64,000 bases of DNA from Altererythrobacter ishigakiensis (GCF_001663155.1 NZ_CP015963.1:992001-1056000), one strand, 5' to 3'. Shown: positions 36,546-52,563, counted from the stretch's first letter. Translations and numbers: made by a program. Notes: generated from the letters alone by a model not told the origin.

Positions 36546-37735
36546 TCAGTGACCGGCCTCAGTCCCAACAGATGGGCGGTATCCTTCAGGAAAATTTTTA
36601 TATGCGCAAGCGGCTTTGCCCGTACCAGCCGCTTGTTCATATAGGCCTGCCAGGTGAGTTGCTGGACGTCCATGTCGTCGCACATGTCCACAAAACGCTC
36701 ACGCCGCTTGTCGCTTGAATACCAGAAATACTGCATCATCCCCAGAATCCAGAACACGCGCCCATGCTCTTTCATGAAGCGCTTTCTCGCCTGTCTCAGA
36801 GCCGCAGGCTGACCGCTCAGCACGAATTCATTCGCGGCCTCAGCCGCAATCCGCCCACATGTCATTGCATAGTAGATGCCTTCACCCGAAGCTGGCGCGA
36901 CGACGCCAGCTGCATCGCCAGCAACCAATACATCGCGGCCATTGTCCCAGCGCTTAAGGGGCTTCAAGGGTATCGGCGCACCTTCCTTGCGAACGGTTTT
37001 ACATGCATCAAGACCCAGCTCGTCACGCATGTCCGAAACGGTTTCGCGCAGTGGAAAGCCCTTGTTCGCACTGCCTAACCCGATGCTGGAAGTGTGCCCG
37101 TGCGGGAATATCCAGGCATAGAAATCAGGCGATAGTTTGCCTTGATAGAAGACGTCGCAGCGTGCCGGATCAAACCCCAAATCATTAGCCGGCGGGCTCT
37201 CGATAACCTCGTGATAGGCAAAGACGCATTTCATCTTTTCTGCGTCTTTGATGTTTTGTCGGGCAACCTTTGATCGTGCGCCATCTGCACCAATGACCAG
37301 CTTTGTCCGGACCTTTTGAAGCTCTGCACCTCGTCGCGCGCGATAGCAGACGTGCGTGCCTGCACCATCGCGCTCAACGGACTCGAAAATACCCGTTCGC
37401 CTCTCCGCCCCGTCGCTCGCGGCGCGTTCACGCAGCCACTCGTCGAAAACATCGCGATCGACCATGCCCACATAACCAATCTCTCCAACCGGCATGTCCA
37501 CTTTGCGCCCTGAAGGTGCGATCATTCGCGCAGAGCGGGCTTTGGCGACCAACAGCGATTGCGGTATGTCGAAGTCCTCAAGCATGCGAGGCGGTACCGC
37601 GCCACCACATGGTTTGATCCTTCCATCGCGATCAAGTAACAGGACGTTGCGGCCTTCCTTGGCAAGTGTGCTTGCGGCAGTCGCGCCTGCCGGCCCACCG
37701 CCGACGACTACGACATCATACATTGTCTCGCTCAT
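36542..37735 (-). CDS. bchP: Geranylgeranyl reductase (bacteriochlorophyll tail)
   Basis: 397 residues. It is an FAD-dependent reductase with the N-terminal motif YDVVVVGGGPAGATAASTLAKEG, a CGGAVPPRMLEDF motif near residue 43 and a second FAD block NGRDVLVAGDAAGVVAPASGEGIYYAM. It reduces three double bonds of the geranylgeranyl tail to phytyl after esterification by BchG. An alternative ATG four codons in is possible. It overlaps the pucC-like gene upstream and tspO downstream by 4 bases. Confidence 0.96.
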   Translation of the reverse strand: MSETMYDVVVVGGGPAGATAASTLAKEGRNVLLLDRDGRIKPCGGAVPPRMLEDFDIPQSLLVAKARSARMIAPSGRKVDMPVGEIGYVGMVDRDVFDEWLRERAASDGAERRTGIFESVERDGAGTHVCYRARRGAELQKVRTKLVIGADGARSKVARQNIKDAEKMKCVFAYHEVIESPPANDLGFDPARCDVFYQGKLSPDFYAWIFPHGHTSSIGLGSANKGFPLRETVSDMRDELGLDACKTVRKEGAPIPLKPLKRWDNGRDVLVAGDAAGVVAPASGEGIYYAMTCGRIAAEAANEFVLSGQPAALRQARKRFMKEHGRVFWILGMMQYFWYSSDKRRERFVDMCDDMDVQQLTWQAYMNKRLVRAKPLAHIKIFLKDTAHLLGLRPVTE

Positions 37736-39042
37736 GTTCTGGCTACCTCCCCCTGAAAGCCCGCACTTCGCTTGGTCGCTCGTAAAGCGAGAATGGCGGC
37801 GAGCACGAATGCTGCAGCTTCGATTGCGAAGATAAGCTGGAACGCGGCCGCATCATTACCGCCAGACCGGCGCGCGAAGTCGACGCCCAGTGCGCCAAGC
37901 AACCCGCCCATGCCGAATGCGATGGCTTGTGATGCCCCCCATACTCCCATGCGCACACCTTCGCGGGTGCGCTCGCCTGACCCGGCAAGCCCCATCATCG
38001 CGCCGATGGCCGCGACTGCGAATGCGCCATTGCAGAATCCAAGTGCGAAGACATTGGCCTGTAATGGCCATCCCGGTCCGCTCACAGCGCCGAGAGCCAA
38101 GCCAACCAAAGCCAGGGCTGAGCCAATGCATCCTGTTACGATCCAGGTGCGGAGCTCCACAGGCATTCGGCCTTTGAAAGCGCTGCCGCCAACTCCGGCA
38201 GCGATCATTCCGGCCAAGACACCGCCATGCTGAATACCTGCGAGCGAGGTTGATTGTCCGGGCGTCATTTCGAAAACGAGCCCGGCAAAAGGCTCCAGGA
38301 TCAGGTCTTGCATGCTGTAAGCCAGCATCGAGACGAAGATAAAAAGTGTAAAACGCCGCGCGGCTTGCTCATGCAAGATTTCGTCGATCGCTTCACGGAA
38401 GCTGGGCGCAGGAGCACTGCGGGTTTCAGGTGCCTCTACCAGCGCCTGACGCTCAAGCCGGTAGGTCGCAACGATTGTAAGGATCAATGCGAACAAGATT
38501 ACGCCACCAGAGACAAGCGCGAGCCTTTGCTCGCTGAACGGGTCGAGCAATGCGCCAGCTGTTGCAGCGGAGACAACGATCCCCGCCACCATCATGATCC
38601 ATGTCACCGCAGCTGCAGCTGCGCGGCGCTCGCGCGCCACACCGGATGCCAGCAAGGCCAGTAATGTTGTACCGGATGCGCCAACGCCGATACCGATCAT
38701 TGTGAAAGCGATCACCGCGAGAATCCCACTCCAGATGGGCGATCCCGCTATCATCACGGTTGCATTGACCGCCATCAATGCGCCCAGCGCGAGCACTGCC
38801 ATCCCGCCGATGATCCACGGTGTTCGCTCCCTGCCTTTGTCAGAGCCGTGGCCCCATATTGGACGCGATAGCTGGACGGCATAATGCCAAGCCACGAGTC
38901 CGGCAGGGATCGCGGCGACAAGGCCGTATTCGACCACCATGACACGGTTAAGCAATGACGTAGCGAGCATAACGATCGCGCCGATCGATGCCTGCACGGC
39001 ACCCAGCCGGACAATTGCGAACCAACTAAACCCCTTGCTCAT
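37732..39042 (-). CDS. PucC/BCD family MFS transporter-like protein (Bch2 type)
   Basis: 436 residues from the ATG at 39042 (MSKGFSWFAIVRLGAVQAS), which overlaps the bchG stop; the frame is open for 76 further codons inside bchG, without family similarity. It has 12 membrane helices of the major-facilitator fold, with signature stretches LNRVMVVEYGLVAAIPAGLVAWHYAVQLSRPIWGHGSD and MQDLILEPFAGLVFEMTP. Members near bchG/bchP (sometimes called bch2 or ORF428) are thought to act in bacteriochlorophyll delivery or antenna assembly. It is a paralogue of lhaA at 51114-52541. Confidence 0.92.
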   Translation of the reverse strand: MSKGFSWFAIVRLGAVQASIGAIVMLATSLLNRVMVVEYGLVAAIPAGLVAWHYAVQLSRPIWGHGSDKGRERTPWIIGGMAVLALGALMAVNATVMIAGSPIWSGILAVIAFTMIGIGVGASGTTLLALLASGVARERRAAAAAVTWIMMVAGIVVSAATAGALLDPFSEQRLALVSGGVILFALILTIVATYRLERQALVEAPETRSAPAPSFREAIDEILHEQAARRFTLFIFVSMLAYSMQDLILEPFAGLVFEMTPGQSTSLAGIQHGGVLAGMIAAGVGGSAFKGRMPVELRTWIVTGCIGSALALVGLALGAVSGPGWPLQANVFALGFCNGAFAVAAIGAMMGLAGSGERTREGVRMGVWGASQAIAFGMGGLLGALGVDFARRSGGNDAAAFQLIFAIEAAAFVLAAILALRATKRSAGFQGEVART

Positions 39043-39944
39043 ACAAGGTATCCCCCCAGTCCCAATGCCGCTGCCAACATGCCTGATACGTAGAGCGTAA
39101 CACCGGTGGCGCTGTACCAAGGCGCGTGGCGTTTCGGATCGCTGATCAGCCGCGGCATCAGCGCGATTTGGGCGAGCAAGACGACACTGACAATCGCAGC
39201 GGACCAGATCATATCGCGACTGATAAGGAGCCAGATGACCGCAATCTGCGGCAAGGTCATGGTAGCGCAAGCGAACTTTGCTGCCCGATCTACTCCCAGC
39301 GTGACTGGTAGCGAACGCAGTCCGGTCGCGGCATCTCCTTCAACTGCCTTGAAGTCATTCAAAGTCATAATTCCATGCGCGCCAAGACTGTAGAGCCCCA
39401 GGACAATCAGCACATCTGTGGGTGGCAAAGACCCCAGCATGACGGCTGCTCCAGTAAACCACGCAAGACCTTCGTAGGTGAGACCCACAACCGCCGGACC
39501 TGTCCAACCGCTGCTTTTGAAGCGGAAGGGCGGGGCGCTATATCCCCAGGCACAAGCGAGGCCAAAGATGGTCGCGGCCAAGACCCATGGCCCTGTGGCC
39601 CATGCCACCAGCAATGAAACCAGTGTCCACAGAATTGCGATTCTGAGCCCCCAATTCCCAGCGATACGTCCGGACGGGATTGGGCGGTGCGGCTCATTTA
39701 TGGCGTCGACATGCCGGTCGAACCAGTCATTCACCGCTTGGCTGGTTCCGCAAACCAGAGGCCCGGTAAGCGCGATCCCTGCGATCAGAAACAGCCAGCG
39801 ACCATCCACTGTTGCCCCTGATGAGACAACGCCACACATAAATGCCCACATCGGCGGGAACCAGGTGATCGGTTTGAGAAGCTCGACAATATCGCGCAGG
39901 GCCGGAATCGGCATATGTGTTGTCGAGGCGGCGGACTCGGCCAT
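39039..39944 (-). CDS. bchG: Bacteriochlorophyll synthase (UbiA prenyltransferase)
   Basis: 301 residues, with about nine membrane helices. The prenyl-diphosphate site is SQAVNDWFDRHVDAINEPHRPIPSGRI (NDxxDxxxD), and the second Asp-rich site is LNDFKAVEGDAATGLRSLP. It esterifies bacteriochlorophyllide a with geranylgeranyl diphosphate. It begins an operon bchG, pucC-like, bchP, tspO, small ORF. Upstream (39974-40002) lies a degenerate PpsR operator. Confidence 0.97.
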   Translation of the reverse strand: MAESAASTTHMPIPALRDIVELLKPITWFPPMWAFMCGVVSSGATVDGRWLFLIAGIALTGPLVCGTSQAVNDWFDRHVDAINEPHRPIPSGRIAGNWGLRIAILWTLVSLLVAWATGPWVLAATIFGLACAWGYSAPPFRFKSSGWTGPAVVGLTYEGLAWFTGAAVMLGSLPPTDVLIVLGLYSLGAHGIMTLNDFKAVEGDAATGLRSLPVTLGVDRAAKFACATMTLPQIAVIWLLISRDMIWSAAIVSVVLLAQIALMPRLISDPKRHAPWYSATGVTLYVSGMLAAALGLGGYLV

Positions 39945-39973
39945 TTGTGCAGGCTATGCCTGACACCCCTAAC

Positions 39974-40002
39974 CGTCAATTTATTTTGACACTTTCTTGT
40001 GT
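39974..40002 (-). promoter_or_regulatory. Degenerate PpsR/CrtJ operator pair upstream of bchG
   Basis: On the plus strand CGTCAATTTATTTTGACA (39974-39991) matches TGT-N12-ACA with one mismatch. Exactly 8 bases further lies a TGTCC half-site starting at 40000. This is the same A-site, 8 bases, B-site geometry as at bchC. On the minus strand a TGGACA and a TAAATT 16 bases apart could be the bchG promoter, overlapped by the operator. Confidence 0.6.
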
Positions 40003-40010
40003 CCAGAACG

Positions 40011-41432
40011 TCAGTCTGGCTCTGAAACCAAATTCCCAAGATTATACCGGTGCAGCTTGGAGTAGAGGCTCTGACGGCTCAGTCCCAATATCTCAGCGGC
40101 TGATGCACGATTGTCAGAGGTATGAGCGAGAGCGGCTTCGATACAGAGACGCTCAATCAGGTCTGTACTCTCGCGAACGATATCCTTCAGCGACATCCGA
40201 CCAACGAGTTCTGTCAACTGCTCGACCGAGCGCGGCATGTCACGCGGCGTAGGCGGCAGATCGCGCAAACGCCGCGCAGTTGGGCGGATGACCAATCCAT
40301 AGTGCGCATTGTCCTCACCGGTAACTACAGCGGAAAGTTCGATAGGTTCGCCTTCAGACCCCTCGCCGGCGCCGATCACGCTGCTGACATTTCGGGCAAA
40401 CCCCTGCTTTACCAGCTGATTCTGGATCAGTTCGAGGTCAATTCCTGGCCGACCGACAAATTCCCCTAGCCTTCTCCCACGCACTTGATCGATGCTGGCG
40501 GCGCCTATCATCTCCGCAAATGCAATATTTGCGGTAACGATCGACCAGTCTTCATCAGTCAACACGAATGCATCTGGCATGCTCTCTACGATGCCAAGTG
40601 TCGCGCTCGTCTCATCGCTTGTCGGAATTTCACCCGCATCCAGACGGACCAAGGCATACAGCTTGCCGCGCTGTCGGAAGCCATTGGCCGTAAGCCAGAG
40701 CTCCTCCTCGTCATCTGCAAGCCGAACATTCAACGGCGAAACTTTGCTCGCAGAGATCGCCCCGCCTAAAAAGCCGATCAGATCCTCGCGGGCACCTCGA
40801 TGGAACAGGGACAGGAACTTGGCGCCAACAAGTGTCCCGGGCTTTGCATTGAGGATTGCGTGCGCGGCGGGATTCGCTTCGACGATGCGCCGGTTTTCGT
40901 GATCAATGATCAAGACCGGCTCACCGGACATGTCGAACAGCAAGCGATAGCGAGTCTCAAGCTGCCGAAGTCGTAAATAGTCGCGCTCAAGCGATTGCTG
41001 GGCCTGCAATAAACGCTGCTGAAGCGCCGCGGCTTCTCTCAGATCGCGCCCGATCGCCAAGTGGCCTTTACCGCCACCAAGATCAACCAGGACAAAGCTG
41101 ACCGGAATATCTCCGTTAGGTCCGATCAGATTAACCTGCCGCGGATGCATGGCGTCGCCAGATCTGGCCGCTTCCAGCATCGCATCGATCTTGTTCTGGC
41201 TTTCAGGAGTGACGATATCACGCCAGTTCTTGCTGACCCAACCGGGGACCTCGGGAATGGCCTGAAGATCGGCCGACCCATCGATGACCTTGCCATCCGC
41301 ATCCAGCACCAGAACCAGATCGCCCGCGCTCATGGCAAGCGCAGCCGCGCTATCCGCCTCTATAGATCCAAAAAGCGAAGCCGTATCGGTGAAGCTTTTG
41401 TGCTCCGCGATACTGCGCTTCTTGGGGGGCAT
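40011..41432 (-). CDS. ppsR: Transcriptional regulator PpsR/CrtJ
   Basis: 473 residues from the ATG at 41432 (MPPKKRSIAEHKS); the frame extends upstream into ppaA without family similarity. It contains an N-terminal PAS-like domain (LVLVLDADGKVIDGS), a Q-linker helix (LQQRLLQAQQSLERDYLRLRQLETRYRLLF), a PAS domain (PVLIIDHENRRIVEANPAAHAIL), another PAS (DAFVLTDEDWSIVTANIAFAEMIG) and a C-terminal Fis-type helix-turn-helix (ASAAEILGLSRQSLYSKLHRYNL). It represses bch/crt/puc genes under oxygen by binding TGT-N12-ACA. Only one cysteine is present, in LCIEAAL next to the HTH; the second redox cysteine known from Rhodobacter is missing. Confidence 0.96.
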   Translation of the reverse strand: MPPKKRSIAEHKSFTDTASLFGSIEADSAAALAMSAGDLVLVLDADGKVIDGSADLQAIPEVPGWVSKNWRDIVTPESQNKIDAMLEAARSGDAMHPRQVNLIGPNGDIPVSFVLVDLGGGKGHLAIGRDLREAAALQQRLLQAQQSLERDYLRLRQLETRYRLLFDMSGEPVLIIDHENRRIVEANPAAHAILNAKPGTLVGAKFLSLFHRGAREDLIGFLGGAISASKVSPLNVRLADDEEELWLTANGFRQRGKLYALVRLDAGEIPTSDETSATLGIVESMPDAFVLTDEDWSIVTANIAFAEMIGAASIDQVRGRRLGEFVGRPGIDLELIQNQLVKQGFARNVSSVIGAGEGSEGEPIELSAVVTGEDNAHYGLVIRPTARRLRDLPPTPRDMPRSVEQLTELVGRMSLKDIVRESTDLIERLCIEAALAHTSDNRASAAEILGLSRQSLYSKLHRYNLGNLVSEPD

Positions 41433-41445
41433 GCGCTTCTCCAAT

Positions 41446-42342
41446 TCAAGTGACAGGCGTGCCGGCGAGCTCCGTTTGCGCGACAAGGCTGTTGGCGAGA
41501 GCGAGTGCGGATCGTGCGTTTGGCGCGGTCCCGTCTGCTCCGGTTTTGACTGCGATGGTCTTGTCCCCATTTACGAACCGACCGCCGATGAGGACATGAA
41601 CTTCAGGATTCTTTGAAACACTTCTTATTGCCGTGATCAGTTCAGAGATTTTTTGGCTAGGGTAATCACAGCTGATGGTCAATCCAACGACATGAAAGAT
41701 TCGTTCGGCAAGCAGATGCAGCAGTTCGTGCCGATTGGGCTCAAGCAACACCTCAGTTTGCCAGCCTGCATTCGCAAAGACCTCCTCAAGCATCAAGGCG
41801 CCGAAATTGTGCTGGTCACCAGGCATGGGTGTAAATAGCGCCGAACTTGGGGCACCTTTCGATTCGGATTCTGCAATGGAACGCAAGGCGCAGTCCCGCA
41901 TAACCTCCTGCAGGCGCCAAATGCCAAGCGTGACTTCTACGAAATCACACTCGTCATCTTCCCACATCTGGCCCAATCGCCGTGCAGAGGCGGCCAGCAA
42001 ATCAACGAAAATGCTCTCGGTGCTGACACCCGCCCGCCTGAGTCTTTCCACTTCCGCCAGCATGAAATCCGCTTCATTCGTAAGGGGGAGCTCAGCAAAT
42101 TTCTTCGCCTCTGCTTCTTTGGCCCGGCGACCCTGAAAGAAATCGGTGCGTGCGCCGTCAATCGAATGAGACATCAACAGGCGAGGAATAACTTCCTTTT
42201 GAATCAGGCTATTAATCGGGCTTTGCGCGTTGTCATTGCCCGCTTTTGAACGGCTGGTAGCTCCAGCCGTTTTGCGCGCAGGCGACACGTCGCTGCCCGC
42301 ACTTTTTGAAACCGTTCTGCCAGCGCCAGATTTACTAGTCAT
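41446..42342 (-). CDS. ppaA: Cobalamin-binding antirepressor PpaA/AerR
   Basis: 298 residues from the ATG at 42342, with GAGGGGG seven bases upstream. The N-terminal 60 residues are low-complexity and basic. A B12-binding helical cap follows (WEDDECDFVEVTLGIWRLQEVM), then a cobalamin-binding Rossmann domain with GDQHNFGALMLEEVFANAGWQTEVLL, where the DxHxxG motif supplies the cobalt-ligating His. AerR/PpaA proteins bind B12 and counteract PpsR/CrtJ. The gene lies 13 bases upstream of ppsR and is divergent from bchF, so the switch and its antagonist are co-expressed. Confidence 0.93.
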   Translation of the reverse strand: MTSKSGAGRTVSKSAGSDVSPARKTAGATSRSKAGNDNAQSPINSLIQKEVIPRLLMSHSIDGARTDFFQGRRAKEAEAKKFAELPLTNEADFMLAEVERLRRAGVSTESIFVDLLAASARRLGQMWEDDECDFVEVTLGIWRLQEVMRDCALRSIAESESKGAPSSALFTPMPGDQHNFGALMLEEVFANAGWQTEVLLEPNRHELLHLLAERIFHVVGLTISCDYPSQKISELITAIRSVSKNPEVHVLIGGRFVNGDKTIAVKTGADGTAPNARSALALANSLVAQTELAGTPVT

Positions 42343-42479
42343 ATCAGACCCCCTCAGTCTGCATGTGGCGCATTTCGCGCCGCCCAAGCTTACTCGGCTG
42401 CAATCTTCGAGTCGCTTGGATTCATAAGGAGTACGCCTATCGGAGGCCTTTAGCAAATGCAGTTGTCAACTTTGCCTGT

Positions 42480-42521
42480 CGTCAAGGCAGATTGACACTT
42501 GGGGGTGTCAAGGCGTACGCT
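42480..42521 (+). promoter_or_regulatory. Degenerate PpsR/CrtJ operator and promoter of bchF
   Basis: CGTCAAGGCAGATTGACA (42480-42497) matches TGT-N12-ACA with one mismatch, and a TGTCA half-site starts exactly 8 bases later (42506). The consensus -35 TTGACA (42492-42497) is inside the operator; a weak -10 TACGCT (42516-42521) lies 18 bases downstream. TGACAC and GTGTCA here also form an inverted repeat. The ppaA-bchF intergenic stretch (42343-42577) holds no other feature that I can see. Confidence 0.65.
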
Positions 42522-42577
42522 CCTCCTCAGGATCAAGTGGAGTCGCAAAGGCTCTGCAAAACCGAGGGGATACAAGA

Positions 42578-44382
<1,805 letters not shown>

Positions 44383-44384
44383 CG

Positions 44385-45915
44385 ATGCAGCTGGCCGTCT
44401 GGACATATGAAGGACCACCGCATGTCGGTGCGATGCGCGTGGCGACTGGCATGAAGGACATGCATTACCTGCTGCATGCGCCGCAGGGCGATACCTACGC
44501 TGATCTGCTGTTCACCATGATAGAGCGGCGGGGCAAGCGCCCGCCCGTCACCTACACGACATTTCAGGCGCGCGATCTGGGCAAGGATACAGCGGAACTC
44601 TTCCAGCAGGCGGCACGCGACGCGCTGGAGCGGTTCAAGCCGCAGGCGCTGATGGTTGGTGCGTCTTGCACCGCAGAGCTGATTCAGGATGATCCAGCCG
44701 GATTGGCCGACGCCATGCGGCTCGATTGCCCGGTTATTCCACTCGAACTGCCTAGCTATCAGCGCAAGGAAAACTGGGGCGCAGCTGAAAGTTTCTACCA
44801 GATTGTGCGCAAGCTCGCCGATCAGAGCGTTCGCCCGCGCGGGCATGAGCGCAAGCTTGCAAATATCCTTGGGCCTACAGCTCTCGGCTTTCGCCACCGC
44901 GATGATGTTGTCGAGGTCCGTAAGATCCTTGAGGCGCTGGATGTCGAGGTGAACCTAGTTGCGCCCATGGGCGCTACACCGGCCGACATTACACAAATCG
45001 GTCGTGCGGATTTCAACATCGTGCTCTATCCCGAGATTGGTGATGAAGCAGCGCGCTGGTTGGAGCGGACATTCAAGCAGCCGACAATACGCACTGTGCC
45101 GATCGGCGTCGGCGCGACGCGCGAATTCATCATGGACATCGCAACCATTGCAGAGGTTAATCCGGGGCCACTGCTGGCTGACACCAATTCGCGCATGCCA
45201 TGGTGGAGCAGATCGGTCGACTCGACATATCTGACAGGCAAACGCGTCTTCATCTTTGGTGATGCAACACACGCTGTGGCGGCTGCCCGGATCGCCAGCG
45301 AGGAGCTGGGTTTCGAAGTCTGTGGTCTGGGTTGTTACAACCGCGAATTCGCGCGCGAAGTTCGCGAGGCTGCAAAAAAATACGGTGTAGAACCGTTGGT
45401 CACGGACGATCATCTGGCGGTTGAAGAAGCCATTGAAACCGCTGCACCGGAGTTGGTGCTTGGCACACAGATGGAGCGTCACATTGCCAAGCGGCTGGGT
45501 ATGCCGTGTGCCGTGATCAGCGCTCCTGTGCATGTGCAGGATTTCCCCGCACGCCATTCCCCGCAAATGGGGTTCGAGGGGGCGAATGTGATCTTCGACA
45601 CCTGGGTCCATCCGCTGGTGATGGGTCTGGAAGAGCATTTGCTCACCATGTTCCGTGAGGATTTCGAGTTTTCTGATGAAGCGGGGCCATCGCATCACGC
45701 CGCGCATGCACCCAAGGTTCAAGTTACGGCAGTTGCTCCTGCCGATGGCCCGGTCGGAGCCGCTGAGGCGCACTGGACGGAAGAGGCCGAGCGGGAGCTG
45801 AAGAAGATACCATTCTTTGTACGCGGCAAGGCACGCCGCAACACGGAGGCCTTCGCAGTGCAGCAAGGACTGGCTGAGATTGACCTTGAGACGCTCTACG
45901 ACGCGAAGGCGCATT

Positions 45916-45926
<11 letters not shown>
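44385..45926 (+). CDS. bchB: Light-independent protochlorophyllide reductase subunit B
   Basis: 513 residues starting 2 bases after bchN. NifK-like: the N-terminus [23 protein letters not shown] is invariant in the family, and [14 protein letters not shown] carries a cluster cysteine. The C-terminal part [29 protein letters not shown] is the small helical substrate-binding domain of BchB. It works with BchN and BchL. The bchH start lies inside its last four codons. Confidence 0.97.
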
Positions 45927-50412
<4,486 letters not shown>

Positions 50413-50413
<1 letters not shown>

Positions 50414-51114
50414 TGGCGACGCAGGCTCCCACCAATTACGACGCGCAGCGCGAAAAGCTGGCCGAGTATTTCGACCGCACTGCGCGCAAGGCATGGATTG
50501 ATCTGACCAGCGATGCCAAGGTCAGCGGGATCCGCGCGACGGTGCGCGCCGGGCGCGAGCGGATGCGTGAAACCCTTTTGAGCTGGCTGCCCGAAGATTT
50601 GCGTCGTACGCGAGTGCTCGATGCTGGCTGTGGTACAGGCGCGCTGAGCGTCGCAGCAGCCTGTCGCGGCGCTGAAGTCACCGGGGTCGATGTCGCCGCT
50701 GGGCTTGTCGATATTGCGCGTGAGCGCACACCAAGCTTCATCGGGCATGGGCGGATCGATTGGCATGCAGGTGACATGCTTGACCCTGCATTCGGGGAGT
50801 TCGAGCACGTCGTGTTGATGGACTCGCTGATCCACTACCCGGCGGAAGATATCGTAGCGACGCTTGCGAAATTGTCCGAGCGATGCGGGAGGTCCATCGT
50901 ATTTACCTTTGCCCCGCATACCGCAGCACTGGGGGCGATGCACAAGATCGGTAAGATATTCCCGCGCTCTGACCGATCACCGGCGATTATCCCTGTCGCA
51001 GAAGCTGAATTACGCCAGCGCCTGGCGAGTATATCCGGCTGGCAAGCCAGGCGGACAGAGCGGGTCTCCAGCGGTTTCTACACCTCGCAAGCGATGGAGT
51101 TGGTGAAGCTCTGA
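50413..51114 (+). CDS. bchM: Magnesium-protoporphyrin O-methyltransferase
   Basis: 233 residues from the ATG at 50413. SAM-dependent methyltransferase with motif I TRVLDAGCGTGALSVAAACRGAEVTGVDVA and the family stretch MDSLIHYPAEDIVATLAKL. It methylates Mg-protoporphyrin IX at the 13-propionate, supplying the substrate of AcsF. It shares one base with bchL (TGATG) and one with lhaA. Length is typical (about 230). Confidence 0.97.
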
Positions 51115-52541
51115 TGGCAGCAAGCGATCCTCTTTTCCTGAAATGGAGCCGGGTAGCGATGACCTGGCTTCCCTTTGCCGACGCGGCGAGCGCTGACCTG
51201 CCGTTGTCGCGCTTGCTTCGGCTGGCGCTGTTCCAGGTCAGTGTGGGCATGGCAACTGTCCTGCTTAACGGAACACTCAACCGCGTCATGATTGTTGAAC
51301 TGGGTGTACCGACCTGGCTTGTCGCATTGCTGATCGCGCTGCCGTTGCTGATTGCGCCGATGCGCGTGTTGATGGGGCACAAGTCTGACACCCATAGATC
51401 AGCCATCGGGTGGAAACGCGTGCCATACATCTGGATCGGCACCACGCTGCAATTCGGTGGCCTTGCAATCATGCCATTCGCGCTGGTGCTGCTTAGCCGG
51501 CCTGACACTTTCCCGATTGGTATCGTTGCCAGTATCGCTGCCTTTATCCTGACCGGTACGGGCATCCATATGACGCAGACCGCAGGGCTCGCGCTGGCCA
51601 CCGATTTGGCTGAGCCTGACAAGCGCCCGCGCGCTGTTGCGCTGCTTTATGTCATGCTGCTGGTGGGCATGATGTTCGCCGCGCTTGTGATGGGCGCCAT
51701 GCTGCGTGATTTTACTCCGACTCGATTGGTCCAAGTTATCCAGAGTGCTGCAGTTCTAACCGCAGTCCTCAATTTGATCGCCCTGTGGAAGCAGGAAGGG
51801 CGCAGCGCTGCTGTAATTTCCAAGGAGACGCCTCGTCCGCCATTCAGGCAGATGTGGCGAGAGTATCTCGACCGCCCGGATACTGGCCGCCTGTTGCTTG
51901 CAATCGGGCTCGGCACCGCGGGATTCTCGATGCAGGATGCACTGCTTGAGCCGTTTGGCGGCGAGATACTTGGCATGTCAGTGGGTGCGACCACCAGCCT
52001 GACGGGGGCATGGGCGTTTGGCGCACTGTTGGGTTTTGCCTTGGCCGCCCGTGCGCTTGGCAAGGGCCGAAACCCGCTGCGCATGGCAGGGTTTGGTGCG
52101 GTCGCTGGAATTTCCGCTTTTGCAATGGTCTTGTTTGCAGCGCCGTTGGACGCGCCTGCTCTTATTTACACCGGTGCATTGGCGATTGGTTTGGGTGTTG
52201 GCTTGTTTTCGGTCGGCACTCTTGTTGCCTCGATGGCGCTCGCTCGTGATGGCGGCGCTGGCTTGGCATTGGGGGCCTGGGGCGCTGTCCAGGCCAGTTG
52301 CGCGGGTTTGGGTATCGCTGCGGGCGGCCTGATCCGTGACTTCACCACAGCGTATGCGATGGCAGACGGTTTGGGCGAAACACTTGCGGTTCGTTCAACC
52401 GGGTACGGCACCGTCTACGTTCTCGAGATACTCCTCCTCCTGGGCACCATCATTGTGCTTGGGCCACTGGTCGGGCGCGGCCGGTCGGAGGAGTTCCTGG
52501 GCCAGAAAGGCTCGTTCGGATTGCAAGAGTTTCCGACCTGA
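51114..52541 (+). CDS. lhaA: LH1 assembly protein LhaA (PucC/BCD family)
   Basis: 475 residues, 12 membrane helices. Conserved stretches are LALFQVSVGMATVLLNGTLNRVMIVELGVPTWLVA, RVLMGHKSDTHRSAIGWKRVPYIWIGTTLQFGG and MQDALLEPFGGEILGMSV. LhaA is needed for assembly of the LH1 antenna, probably by delivering bacteriochlorophyll. It is a paralogue of the gene at 37732-39042, here in the position (before puhA) normal for lhaA. Confidence 0.96.
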   Translation: MAASDPLFLKWSRVAMTWLPFADAASADLPLSRLLRLALFQVSVGMATVLLNGTLNRVMIVELGVPTWLVALLIALPLLIAPMRVLMGHKSDTHRSAIGWKRVPYIWIGTTLQFGGLAIMPFALVLLSRPDTFPIGIVASIAAFILTGTGIHMTQTAGLALATDLAEPDKRPRAVALLYVMLLVGMMFAALVMGAMLRDFTPTRLVQVIQSAAVLTAVLNLIALWKQEGRSAAVISKETPRPPFRQMWREYLDRPDTGRLLLAIGLGTAGFSMQDALLEPFGGEILGMSVGATTSLTGAWAFGALLGFALAARALGKGRNPLRMAGFGAVAGISAFAMVLFAAPLDAPALIYTGALAIGLGVGLFSVGTLVASMALARDGGAGLALGAWGAVQASCAGLGIAAGGLIRDFTTAYAMADGLGETLAVRSTGYGTVYVLEILLLLGTIIVLGPLVGRGRSEEFLGQKGSFGLQEFPT

Positions 52542-52563
52542 CAGCGCGCGAAAGGAAGTTGTG

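Noticed and set aside
42493-42510. TGACAC-N6-GTGTCA inverted repeat in front of bchF, considered as a separate FNR-like operator
   Set aside because: The bases are explained better as the ACA end of one PpsR-type site and the TGT start of the next with the usual 8-base gap; it lacks the TTGAT-N4-ATCAA pattern.
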